A stretch of DNA of 64,000 nt, from contig OZ257246.1 in assembly GCA_965279595.1 (NCBI GenBank), forward strand, positions 1,240,001-1,304,000. Reading direction: 5' to 3'. A model generated the notes under the pieces. The model saw only the letters and a list, made by a program, of their open reading frames with translations, did not search any database and was not told where the DNA came from. Made by a program: the position numbers and the translations under genes. The DNA is from CAIKLP01 sp965279595 (GTDB lineage Bacteria; Bacteroidota; Bacteroidia; Sphingobacteriales; Sphingobacteriaceae). Of this stretch, positions 25,517 to 34,227 are shown in pieces; positions within the stretch are counted from its first letter, which is position 1, and each line of letters starts with the position of its first letter.

Positions 25517-26541
25517 AATTCCACACAATTATTATAGCTGAAGCAGGAGTAAATCATAACGGAATTCTTGAAAATGCTTTCAAGTTAGTTGATGCTGCAG
25601 CAAATGCAGGAGTTGATTATGTTAAATTTCAAACATTTAAATCAGAGAAGCTAGTTTCTAGGATTGCAAGAAAAGCAGATTATCAAGTTGAGAACACAAA
25701 TAATAATTCCGAAAGTCAACTTCAAATGTTAAAGAAATTGGAGTTGTCAGAAAATGATCATAATGAATTAATAAATTATTGCAAAAGCAAAGGCATTAAA
25801 TTTTTCAGTACTGCTTTTGATTTAGATTCATTGAATTATCTCTCAGAAATTGGGCTTGATATTGTTAAAATACCTTCAGGTGAAATTACAAATCTTCCTT
25901 ATCTAAAACTTGCGGCTAAATTATTTCATAAGGTAATCATATCTACAGGCATGGCAACTATGACAGAGATAGCAAAAGCATTAGCTGTTTTTACTGATGC
26001 TGGAATAAATTTAAAGGACATCTCAATTTTACATTGTAATACAGAGTATCCAACTCCAATGCTAGATGTAAATTTAAAGGCAATGTTAAGTATAAAAGAA
26101 GTTTTTAATACAGCAGTTGGATATTCTGACCATACAAATGGAATTGAAGTTCCTATTGCCGCTGTTGCACTTGGGGCTACAATTATTGAAAAACATTTTA
26201 CTTTAGATAAAACAATGGAAGGTCCTGATCATGCTGCATCTCTGGAGCCAATAGAGCTTTCCAATATGGTTTCAGCAATAAGGAATATAGAATTGGCATT
26301 ATCTGGTACAGGAATAAAAGAGCCATCAAATTCTGAATTGAAGAATATTGCTATTGCGAGAAAAAGTATTCATGCTAATCGTGCAATTAAAAAAGGGGAA
26401 GTTTTAGAAGAGAGAGATTTGATAATGTTACGACCAGGAAATGGTATTTCTCCAATGGACATGAACACGATTATTGGTAAGACTGTCTTAGAAGAAATTG
26501 CAGAAGGTCATATGTTTAATTTAACAGATTTATCAAAATAG
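25513..26541 (+). CDS. legI: N,N'-diacetyllegionaminate synthase (NeuB family)
   Basis: 342 residues. NeuB TIM barrel: IIAEAGVNHNG (residues 7-17), DYVKFQTFKSEKLVS, FFSTAFDLDSLNYL, DIVKIPSGEITNLPYL, ISTGMATMTEI, LHCNTEYPTP, VGYSDHTNGIEV, EKHFTLDKTMEGPDHAASLEP. A SAF antifreeze-like domain follows (ARKSIHANRAIKKGEVLEERDLIMLRPGNGISP). It condenses phosphoenolpyruvate with 2,4-diacetamido-2,4,6-trideoxymannose to give legionaminic acid. Neighbour order LegI-LegG-PtmE-LegF matches Campylobacter neuB2-neuC2-ptmE-ptmB. NeuAc as product cannot be ruled out by NeuB alone. Confidence 0.88.
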   Translation: MKFHTIIIAEAGVNHNGILENAFKLVDAAANAGVDYVKFQTFKSEKLVSRIARKADYQVENTNNNSESQLQMLKKLELSENDHNELINYCKSKGIKFFSTAFDLDSLNYLSEIGLDIVKIPSGEITNLPYLKLAAKLFHKVIISTGMATMTEIAKALAVFTDAGINLKDISILHCNTEYPTPMLDVNLKAMLSIKEVFNTAVGYSDHTNGIEVPIAAVALGATIIEKHFTLDKTMEGPDHAASLEPIELSNMVSAIRNIELALSGTGIKEPSNSELKNIAIARKSIHANRAIKKGEVLEERDLIMLRPGNGISPMDMNTIIGKTVLEEIAEGHMFNLTDLSK

Positions 26542-27653
26542 TGAAGATAGGTGTATTAACAAGCTCTCGAGCAGATTTCGGAATTTATTTGCCTTTGTTA
26601 AAAAAAATTAATACTGATCATTTTTTTCAAATGGAAATAATTGCATTTGGAACCCACCTTTCAGAGAGTCATGGTTACACAAAGAATAACATTGTTGAAG
26701 CTGGTTTTGAAATTAAACACGAAGTTATAACCACTCCAATAGAAGATACTGCGAAAGCAATTTCAATTTCAATTGGAGAAACCATTATAAAATTTGCTGA
26801 ATTCTGGGAGCAAAATAAATCAGTTTTCGATATTGTCTTATGCCTTGGAGATAGATATGAAATGTTTGCAGCAGTTACTGCTGGAATAACATTTAATATA
26901 AATTTTGCGCATATACATGCTGGAGAAAAAACATTGGGCGCTATTGATAATGTATTTAGACACTCAATAACATTTGCATCTAACATTCATTTTACTTCAA
27001 CAGAAACTTATAAGAATAGGGTAATAGAGATGTTGGATACTGAGGTTAAAAATGTTACAAATGTAGGAGCACTTAGTTTAGATACTCTAGTTGATTTTGT
27101 ACCTTATTCAGTTGAAGAGTTTAAAAATAATTGGGGTGTTGATTTTTCCTTGCCAACTGTACTAACAACATTTCATCCTGAAACGGTTGCAATTAATTTT
27201 AATGAAGAGTATGCGAATATTATCAGCGAAGTAATTAATTATTATACTCCAAAAGGAATCCAATTCCTTATTACAATGCCTAATGCAGATACTTCAGGGA
27301 GTATTATTCGAAGAATATTTGAAGAAAAATTAAGCATGAATTCAAAAGTATACTTATTAGAAAATTTAGGGACAAAGGGTTATTTCTCGGCAATGGAACA
27401 TTGTAAATTTTTATTCGGAAATACATCAAGTGGTATTATTGAAGCAGCATCATTTCATAAGTATGTTATCAATATTGGGGATAGACAAAAAGGAAGAATT
27501 CATGCTGAAAATGTTATCGATTGTAACATAAATTCAAATGAAATAATAAAGGCAATAAATAAAATAGAAGCACAACCAAATTGGAATGGTAAAAACCCAT
27601 ATTTTATTGGTGGAGCAGCAAGCAAAATAATTAATACATTAAAAGAACTTTAG
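26541..27653 (+). CDS. legG: Hydrolysing NDP-sugar 2-epimerase (NeuC/LegG)
   Basis: 370 residues from a GTG that shares a base with the legI stop (TAGTG). UDP-GlcNAc 2-epimerase GT-B fold of the hydrolysing type: VLTSSRADFGIYLPLL (NeuC-type start), VLCLGDRYEMFAA, AHIHAGEKTLGAIDNVFRHSITFAS, VLTTFHPETV, and FLFGNTSSGIIEAASF. It releases the nucleotide and inverts C2, giving 2,4-diacetamido-2,4,6-trideoxymannose for LegI (or ManNAc in a NeuAc pathway). Confidence 0.88.
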   Translation: MKIGVLTSSRADFGIYLPLLKKINTDHFFQMEIIAFGTHLSESHGYTKNNIVEAGFEIKHEVITTPIEDTAKAISISIGETIIKFAEFWEQNKSVFDIVLCLGDRYEMFAAVTAGITFNINFAHIHAGEKTLGAIDNVFRHSITFASNIHFTSTETYKNRVIEMLDTEVKNVTNVGALSLDTLVDFVPYSVEEFKNNWGVDFSLPTVLTTFHPETVAINFNEEYANIISEVINYYTPKGIQFLITMPNADTSGSIIRRIFEEKLSMNSKVYLLENLGTKGYFSAMEHCKFLFGNTSSGIIEAASFHKYVINIGDRQKGRIHAENVIDCNINSNEIIKAINKIEAQPNWNGKNPYFIGGAASKIINTLKEL

Positions 27654-27657
27654 TTTG

Positions 27658-28713
27658 ATGTCAAAACATTTAAAGTATACCATTTATAAAGACGACAGTA
27701 TTAAATCTGCTCTTGTAAGATTAAATTCATTTTCGAAGAATGATGGATTAACCTTATTCGTTTTAAATGTTGAAGAGCAACTTTGCGGCACATTAACTGA
27801 TGGTGATATAAGACGTGGACTTTTACTTAATTCAAATTTGGATCAGTCTATTGAGTCAATTATGAATACAAGTTTTATTTTTATAAAAAGGGACTCATTC
27901 ACATCAAAGGATATTCAATTGATCAAATCAAAGGGAATAGAAATACTACCTTTAATAGATGATAAGTTGAAAATTGTTAAGTTGATTAACTTAAGTAAAA
28001 AACAATCTGTTATACCTGTTGATGCTGTTATAATGGCAGGAGGGAAAGGTGAAAGGTTATTACCACTTACCGCCAATACTCCAAAGCCATTGTTGAAAGT
28101 AGGAGACAAACCAATAATTGAGCATAATGTAGATCGATTGGGATATTTTGGAATTGATAATATTTATATTACAATTAAATATTTAGGAGATTTAATCAAA
28201 GATTTCTTTCAAGATGGATCTTCAAAAGAAATGACCATAAAATATGTTTCAGAAGTAAATCCCTTAGGGACAATTGGTGCAGTAAGTTTAATAGATAGTT
28301 TTACTTATGATGACGTTTTGATAATGAATTCCGATTTATTAACAAACATTGATTGGGAAAACTTCTATGATGATTTTAAGGAAAGTAATGCAGATATGAT
28401 GATTGCAACAGTACCATATCAGGTTCAAATTCCATATGCTGTTTTAGAAACTACTGACAATAATCATATTTTATCTTTTAAAGAGAAGCCAACTTATACT
28501 TATTATTCAAACGCTGGGATATATTTAATAAAGAAAAGTCATTTAAGTATTATACCTAAGAATTCGTTTTATAATGCCACAGATTTAATTGAGGAATTGA
28601 TAAGACAAAACAAAAAAGTAATTTCTTATTCAATTCTAGGATATTGGCTAGACATTGGTAGGCATGATGATTATAAGAAAGCAAACGAAGATATAAAACA
28701 TATAAAATTATAA
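27658..28713 (+). CDS. ptmE: CBS-domain sugar-phosphate nucleotidyltransferase (PtmE-like)
   Basis: 351 residues from ATG 27658 (a TTG immediately upstream is less likely). Residues 1-115 carry two CBS motifs (ALVRLNSFSKNDGLTLFVLN...LCGTLTDGDIRRGLL; GIEILPLIDDKLKIVKLINL). Residues 121-351 are a nucleotidyltransferase (VIMAGGKGERLLPLTANTPKPLL, MNSDLLTNIDW, FKEKPTYTYYSNAGIYL, YWLDIGRHDDY). This is the architecture of Campylobacter PtmE, which makes GDP-glucosamine/GDP-GlcNAc as the committed activated sugar of the legionaminic route. Nucleotide preference (GTP) is inferred from that homology. Confidence 0.85.
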   Translation: MSKHLKYTIYKDDSIKSALVRLNSFSKNDGLTLFVLNVEEQLCGTLTDGDIRRGLLLNSNLDQSIESIMNTSFIFIKRDSFTSKDIQLIKSKGIEILPLIDDKLKIVKLINLSKKQSVIPVDAVIMAGGKGERLLPLTANTPKPLLKVGDKPIIEHNVDRLGYFGIDNIYITIKYLGDLIKDFFQDGSSKEMTIKYVSEVNPLGTIGAVSLIDSFTYDDVLIMNSDLLTNIDWENFYDDFKESNADMMIATVPYQVQIPYAVLETTDNNHILSFKEKPTYTYYSNAGIYLIKKSHLSIIPKNSFYNATDLIEELIRQNKKVISYSILGYWLDIGRHDDYKKANEDIKHIKL

Positions 28714-28714
28714 T

Positions 28715-29446
28715 TTGAAAGCTTTAATTCTAATTCCTGCAAGAGGAGGCTCAAAAGGAATACCTGGTAAAAATGTAAAGCACTTAGCTGGTAAGCCATT
28801 AATTTGCTATACGATTGATGTAGTTAAAGCATTTTTGAATGTGGTAAATCTGGATGCAGAAATCTGTGTCTCTACAGATGATTTAGAAATTCAAAAAGTT
28901 GTAAATGATTATGGTATCGAAACCCCTTTTTTAAGACCTCAATATTTAGCTGATGACACAAGTACTACAATAGATGTGATTTTACATGCACTTGAGTTTT
29001 ATGGTAAATTAGGAAAGGAGTTTGAATATGTTATTTTATTACAACCAACTTCTCCATTTAGAAGATTGATTGATATGTTGAATTCGTGGAATTTGATTCA
29101 AAATAATAATGATATTGATGCTGTAATAAGTGTATTTGATTCTGGTGCTAACCCATATTATAATTTAGTTGAAGAAAGTAATGGGTTAATAACAATGTCA
29201 AAAAAAAGTATAAATATAACGAGAAGACAAGATAGCCCTAATGTATATCAGCTAAATGGTGCTATTTATATTTTAAGTGTTGTTTCTTTTTTAAAGAAAA
29301 AATCAATTATGGGAATTGGTAAAATAAAAATGATAGAAATGCCACTTAATAATTCTATTGATATTGATTATCAATCTGAATGGGATTTTTGCGAATATTT
29401 AATTGCATCAAATAAAATAACAACTAATTCATTTCTGATTTCTTAA
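28715..29446 (+). CDS. legF: CMP-legionaminate/acylneuraminate cytidylyltransferase
   Basis: 243 residues starting at TTG 28715, one base after the ptmE stop. No ATG fits because the translation (L/M)KALILIPARGGSKGIPGKN is the exact family N-terminus. Other features: ICVSTDDLEI, FLRPQYLADDTSTTIDVILHAL, VILLQPTSPFR, YQLNGAIYI, and IDIDYQSEWDF near the end. It activates the nonulosonic acid with CTP, the last cytoplasmic step before transfer. It closes the seven-gene legionaminate cassette. Confidence 0.88.
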   Translation: MKALILIPARGGSKGIPGKNVKHLAGKPLICYTIDVVKAFLNVVNLDAEICVSTDDLEIQKVVNDYGIETPFLRPQYLADDTSTTIDVILHALEFYGKLGKEFEYVILLQPTSPFRRLIDMLNSWNLIQNNNDIDAVISVFDSGANPYYNLVEESNGLITMSKKSINITRRQDSPNVYQLNGAIYILSVVSFLKKKSIMGIGKIKMIEMPLNNSIDIDYQSEWDFCEYLIASNKITTNSFLIS

Positions 29447-29466
29447 CCCAATAATATATTTAATAG

Positions 29467-31401
29467 ATGAAACTACAAATTAATTTAAATTCGAAAGCCC
29501 AAGATGAGGCACAAAAAATTGGCAACCATAGTTTTGAAATTAGCAATGCAGATTCTGCACTAGTATTTGAAATTGGTTCAAGTAAAGTATTAATAGAAGG
29601 TGAATTTTATTATTGTTTACAAGATGGAAAAAGTGTTGCCATTCAGAAGGAGAATGCCAAAGAAATTATTTCGCAAATATTACTTACTAATCCACTAGAT
29701 AAATTATCTAAGCTTCTCGAAGGAATGTATTGTGGAATTGTGATTGATAATAATCAGAAAATTTCTGTTTTTTCTGATGCTTTTAATAGGAAGAACTTCT
29801 TTTACACAGAAATCAATGATAAAGTTATATTCTCAACGATTTTAGATGATGTTATAAATTCGAGACCAACTATTAAGTATGACCAAAATGGGTTGTATTC
29901 ATATTTATTATTGGGGTATTCTCCTGTTAAACATACTTTTTATGAAGAAGTTTTCAGACTTGGTTCAGATGAAATTGTAATATTAGATAAGAATGGTGTA
30001 CACAATGTATCAACAGCTGAAATTATCAATATAGAAAATTTTGACAAGTCGAAAATTAATCTTTATGAGGAGTACTTAACAAATTCTGTAATCTCTAGGG
30101 CAACCAATACTCCAGGTGGAAATATTGTAATGAATAGTGGTGGATGGGACTCAACTTCAATTGTATATTTATTAACAAGACATTATGATAAATCAAATGT
30201 TAAATCAGTTGTATTTGAAGTGTTGTTGTCAGATAAACAAAGTTTCAATGTTTATGAAGTGGATAAAGTAAAGAGAATCTCAAAGCACTTTGGAATTGAT
30301 ACCGAAACTTGTGTAATTGATTATAGTAGTAAAGAATCAATAGATATTTGGGAGAGGAATTTAGAAAAACTGAGAGATAATCATGTTTATTTTTGGATAC
30401 ATCATATTAAACTTGCTGAGCAAGTAGGCCAACATGTTGCAGCTGGTTCAAGTATTTTTAGTGGAGAAGCTTCAGACTCAATACACAATTTCGGATATTC
30501 GCAATTTGTATCTGTTAACTACGATAATATGTATTTAAGGGAGTATTCAGATAAAATGAAAAGTTATTTATATGGACCAACATTTTTGAAGAGCATTCTT
30601 GACAATACATTTAATGAAGATAAAGTTTTTGAATTTTACAATTATTACTATGGGTCTGAAAAATTTGATTACCCCAAAGAATATAATAAGTCTGAATTTC
30701 TAAAGAAGTATTTGCAATCATTTATTTTATCTTATCAAAGAGTGCCATTTGCAAAATGGAAAAATACAAATATTGCAAATGTTGCTATGAATAATTCATT
30801 CGAAAATTATGTAAATGAAAATTATTTTGAAAAGATGTCTGAAAACATTTCTCCAGATAATTTATATTACAATTTGTTACAAGTTTACAGAAATTTCCAT
30901 TTTCAAAGTGCACAAATTCACATCGCCAACGTAGCATTTGAAAGATTTAATCTAACATGTAAGATGCCATTTTTGGATTTAAATTTGGTAAACTATATGT
31001 ATCAAATGCCAGAAGAGTGGGGAAGGGGCTTAGAAATTAAAACAACCAAATACCCTCTACGCTATTTGGCGAATGAAAAATGGAAAGAGATGCCACTACA
31101 TATATTAGAAGAAAGTGGTCCCCATTCTTATATAGCAGAAAATGACAAGAAGTGGACTTATGCAGGTGGTAATTGGGATATTTATTGTGAAATTCTTTAT
31201 TCTTCAGTATTTAAAGAATATTTTAAGGATATGTTTTCGAAAGTTAATGTTGAAAAATATTTTGATGCAAACTTTTTTGATACTGAAAAATTAAAGAAAG
31301 TAATTGCTGATTATTTAAATAATGTTGAAGATATTCCAAATCATGGTTTGTTATTTAAACTTGCCGTATTATTCTCAATTGGTTTAAAAGAGAAAAATTA
31401 A
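29467..31401 (+). CDS. Asparagine-synthase-like ATP-dependent amide-forming protein
   Basis: 644 residues. The C-terminal half has an AsnB-type PP-loop: MNSGGWDSTSIVYLL (residues 222-236), SGEASDSIHN, and KMPFLDLNLVNYMYQMP with KYPLRYLANEKW near the end. The N-terminal 200 residues resemble a class II glutaminase fold (LSKLLEGMYCGIVIDNN, SPVKHTFYEEVFRLGSDEIVIL), but the initiating Met is followed by Lys, not the catalytic Cys2, so glutamine hydrolysis looks lost. It lies right after CMP-legionaminate synthetase. By analogy with WbpS of Pseudomonas O6 it may amidate a sugar carboxylate, or join an amino acid to an amino sugar. This is inference only. Confidence 0.7.
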   Translation: MKLQINLNSKAQDEAQKIGNHSFEISNADSALVFEIGSSKVLIEGEFYYCLQDGKSVAIQKENAKEIISQILLTNPLDKLSKLLEGMYCGIVIDNNQKISVFSDAFNRKNFFYTEINDKVIFSTILDDVINSRPTIKYDQNGLYSYLLLGYSPVKHTFYEEVFRLGSDEIVILDKNGVHNVSTAEIINIENFDKSKINLYEEYLTNSVISRATNTPGGNIVMNSGGWDSTSIVYLLTRHYDKSNVKSVVFEVLLSDKQSFNVYEVDKVKRISKHFGIDTETCVIDYSSKESIDIWERNLEKLRDNHVYFWIHHIKLAEQVGQHVAAGSSIFSGEASDSIHNFGYSQFVSVNYDNMYLREYSDKMKSYLYGPTFLKSILDNTFNEDKVFEFYNYYYGSEKFDYPKEYNKSEFLKKYLQSFILSYQRVPFAKWKNTNIANVAMNNSFENYVNENYFEKMSENISPDNLYYNLLQVYRNFHFQSAQIHIANVAFERFNLTCKMPFLDLNLVNYMYQMPEEWGRGLEIKTTKYPLRYLANEKWKEMPLHILEESGPHSYIAENDKKWTYAGGNWDIYCEILYSSVFKEYFKDMFSKVNVEKYFDANFFDTEKLKKVIADYLNNVEDIPNHGLLFKLAVLFSIGLKEKN

Positions 31402-32930
31402 TGAAAGATAATATTCAAAGTGAAATATTATCTTTTCTAAATAAAATCGAGAAAGAAATTCCTGTTAACAATTGGAAAGTTGGTAACAGGAATATTTGGC
31501 CTTTGGTGCGAATTACATTGGCATTTGATTTATTTATAGTTGAAGATTTTAATTCAAATAATCAAATTGCAAAATATCGAAGTTTTTTTTCTAAACTATT
31601 AAAAGTTGTTAAAACCATATTTATTGGATTTCTGAATTATTTTAAAGATTTTTCAATGAATGATTTTTCAAATTCCCAAGTGGATGTTATGTATTTAATA
31701 AATTCATCTACTAGGTACTACAAAGTTGATGGGAAGTGGTATAATCCTTTTTCTGATCCATTTTATTCAATTATTAATAAACAGAATATAAAACAAAGAG
31801 TAGTTGAACTTACAAGTGATTACCAATTTAGAATTCCTAGATATAGAAAATCTAAGTTTGTGCAATTAGATTTTTTTTTAATTCAGTTCAAAGCTTTAAT
31901 AATTTCAAAATTCAGGAAAATAGATTTTCGAAAATTTGAAGGAATAGATATTTTAAATAGTAAATTGAGTAGTACATTTTTAAAGTACAAAAAATTGAAT
32001 GAGCATTATTTTAATTCTAGATTAATTGCATTTGAGCTATATAGAAAATATTATTTAAAGGCGCTTAAAAAGTGGCAACCTAAAGTAATAGTTTGTCATG
32101 GATTTTATTCTCCAGATGTTTTAGCTCTAATTTCTGCTGCAAAAGAGTTAAATATAAAAACCATAGAAGTTCAACATGGTGTGCAGGGTAAATATCATTT
32201 AGCATATAGTAATTGGAATAATATTCCCGTGGAAGGGTATGAATTATTTCCGGATGTATTTTGGACTTGGACAGAATCAGAAAAAAAGAATATTGAGTCA
32301 TGGCTTCAGACCAACACTAAGCACAAAGTTATAGTTGGGACTAACCCTGGATTGTTCATTTTAGATGAAAGAGGTGATGATACCAGTATTGAAATTTCGA
32401 ATAAAATTAAGTCATTTATAAATTCTAAACCAGCTGAAAAAAATATAATATTTACGGTACAAGCGTTTTTTGAATTGCCAGAATTTTTAATTAATACTAT
32501 TGTAAACAATTCTAATTGGAATTGGTGGTTAAGGGTACATCCTCAATATTCAGAAACAAAAAAACCAATAGTAGAAAAATTTGAGTCCTTGGGCTGTAAG
32601 AATGTAATTGTAGAAGAAGCGGGCGCTTTTCCATTAACCGAGCTGTTAAAATTTATGGATCTCCATATTACTGAGTTTTCAAGTAGTGTTATTGAAGCTA
32701 AAAGTTTAGGAGTCAACTCTGTTGTAATTAATGATAAGGGGAAAAACTTATATTCAGAGTTTATAGAGCTAGGTGAAGTTAAGTTTGCTGGAAATGAAAC
32801 TGACTTGTTTGATGCAATTAAAAGTTTGTCCAATAGTAAACAAACTAGCATAATTAATGAATTTGAAAAATTTCAGACTGCAATTCAAGAAGAGATTATT
32901 AACGATATAGTTAGAAATGTTAATCAATAA
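31401..32930 (+). CDS. Putative glycosyltransferase-like protein with an EVQHG motif
   Basis: 509 residues, not confidently recognised. No signal peptide; one basic, weakly hydrophobic region around residues 65-80. The second half has a GT-B-like alternation of strands and helices with IEVQHGVQGKYHLAYSNW (an E-x-QHG motif seen in capsule and nonulosonic-acid transferase-like proteins), VFWTWTESEKKNI, VGTNPGLF, WWLRVHPQYSETK (R-x-HP) and TEFSSSVIEAKSLG (SS dipeptide). The HP and SS/EA features resemble bacterial sialyl- and Kdo-type transferases. Its position after LegF makes it the best candidate for the transferase using CMP-legionaminate. It overlaps Wzx by 14 bases. Confidence 0.55.
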   Translation: MKDNIQSEILSFLNKIEKEIPVNNWKVGNRNIWPLVRITLAFDLFIVEDFNSNNQIAKYRSFFSKLLKVVKTIFIGFLNYFKDFSMNDFSNSQVDVMYLINSSTRYYKVDGKWYNPFSDPFYSIINKQNIKQRVVELTSDYQFRIPRYRKSKFVQLDFFLIQFKALIISKFRKIDFRKFEGIDILNSKLSSTFLKYKKLNEHYFNSRLIAFELYRKYYLKALKKWQPKVIVCHGFYSPDVLALISAAKELNIKTIEVQHGVQGKYHLAYSNWNNIPVEGYELFPDVFWTWTESEKKNIESWLQTNTKHKVIVGTNPGLFILDERGDDTSIEISNKIKSFINSKPAEKNIIFTVQAFFELPEFLINTIVNNSNWNWWLRVHPQYSETKKPIVEKFESLGCKNVIVEEAGAFPLTELLKFMDLHITEFSSSVIEAKSLGVNSVVINDKGKNLYSEFIELGEVKFAGNETDLFDAIKSLSNSKQTSIINEFEKFQTAIQEEIINDIVRNVNQ

Positions 32931-34227
32931 AGAATATTTCAAATCTATTTCAAACACTCTATTTGGATCTTCATTAATATATACATTAACCAATGTATTA
33001 AATGCTGGAATAAATTTATTGCTGATTCCAGTTCTAACTAGGCATATATCACCTTCGGAATATGGAATCTTAACCATATTCTCGTTATTAATTACATTTA
33101 TTACTCCGTTTGTTGGCATGAATATCCATGGTGCAATAACGAGAAAATATTTTCAGAATGATGGAACTGATTTCAAGAAGTATGTTGGTTCTTGTTTTTC
33201 AATATTATTATTTAGTACCGTAATTGTACTATTGGTTTGTACGGTTTTTAGAAAGTATTTTATATTATTTACCGACTTAGATTATCAAACACTTGTATTT
33301 GTAGTTATAATCTGTTTTGCACAATTTATTAATTTAACATTATTAAGTCTTTGGCAGGTTAAAAAGAAAGCAGTTTATTATGGTATTTTTCAAGTATTGT
33401 TTGCTCTATTAAATATTGGGTTATCTATTTATTTTGTTATCGTTTTTGGATATGGTTGGCATGGCAGAGTGTATGGTCAATTAATTGCAACAATCATAAT
33501 GGCATTAGTCGCATTGTTTATATTAATTCATAAAGATATAATCCACTTTTCAATCAATAAAAAATATATAAGGCATGCAATTAGATTTAGTTTACCACTT
33601 ATCCCTCATTCAATTGGGGCAGTTGTAATTTCTATGACTGATAGGTTCATTATAAAAGACATTTTAGGTTTAGAAGAAACGGGTTTATATATGTTAGCTT
33701 ATCAGTTCGCAAGTGTTCTATCTATACTTACCTCTGCTTTTAATAGTGCTTATATTCCTTGGTTATTTGAGAGATTAAATCGGAATGATTATAAAACTAA
33801 TTTAAAAATTGTGAGAATAACATACTTGATGATGATTGGATTAGTAGCGTTATTTATAATATTAGTTATTGTTGCGAAATACTTTGTACCATTCTTTGTT
33901 GGAATTGATTACTTAGATTCATTTAAGTATTTCCCACTACTGTTATTATCGTTTGTATTTAATGGTATGTATTTGTTGGTCACCAATTATTTGTTTTATG
34001 CTGAAAAAACTAAAGTATTAGGTTATTTAACTTTTTTTATTGCTATTATAAATATCCCTTTAACTTATTATGTCATTAATTTATTTCCATACAACGGAGC
34101 AGCAATAAGTATTTCAATTTGTAATCTAGTTATGTTTCTTGTGACTTGGTTTTATGCTGCAAAATATCATAAAATGCCTTGGGGTATAAATATTCTTAAT
34201 TGGAAGAAGTCGAAATTAAGTGTTTAA
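32917..34227 (+). CDS. wzx: Wzx-type oligosaccharide flippase
   Basis: 436 residues with about twelve hydrophobic helices and the polysaccharide_synt (MATE/MOP) pattern: an N-terminal SLIYTLTNVLNAGINLLLIPVLTRHISPSEYGIL and a mid-protein FSLPLIPHSIGAVVISMTDRFIIKDILG. It moves the undecaprenyl-linked repeat unit from the cytoplasmic to the periplasmic face. It sits directly before the Wzy candidate, which overlaps it by 8 bases from a GTG. Confidence 0.87.
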   Translation: MLINKEYFKSISNTLFGSSLIYTLTNVLNAGINLLLIPVLTRHISPSEYGILTIFSLLITFITPFVGMNIHGAITRKYFQNDGTDFKKYVGSCFSILLFSTVIVLLVCTVFRKYFILFTDLDYQTLVFVVIICFAQFINLTLLSLWQVKKKAVYYGIFQVLFALLNIGLSIYFVIVFGYGWHGRVYGQLIATIIMALVALFILIHKDIIHFSINKKYIRHAIRFSLPLIPHSIGAVVISMTDRFIIKDILGLEETGLYMLAYQFASVLSILTSAFNSAYIPWLFERLNRNDYKTNLKIVRITYLMMIGLVALFIILVIVAKYFVPFFVGIDYLDSFKYFPLLLLSFVFNGMYLLVTNYLFYAEKTKVLGYLTFFIAIINIPLTYYVINLFPYNGAAISISICNLVMFLVTWFYAAKYHKMPWGINILNWKKSKLSV

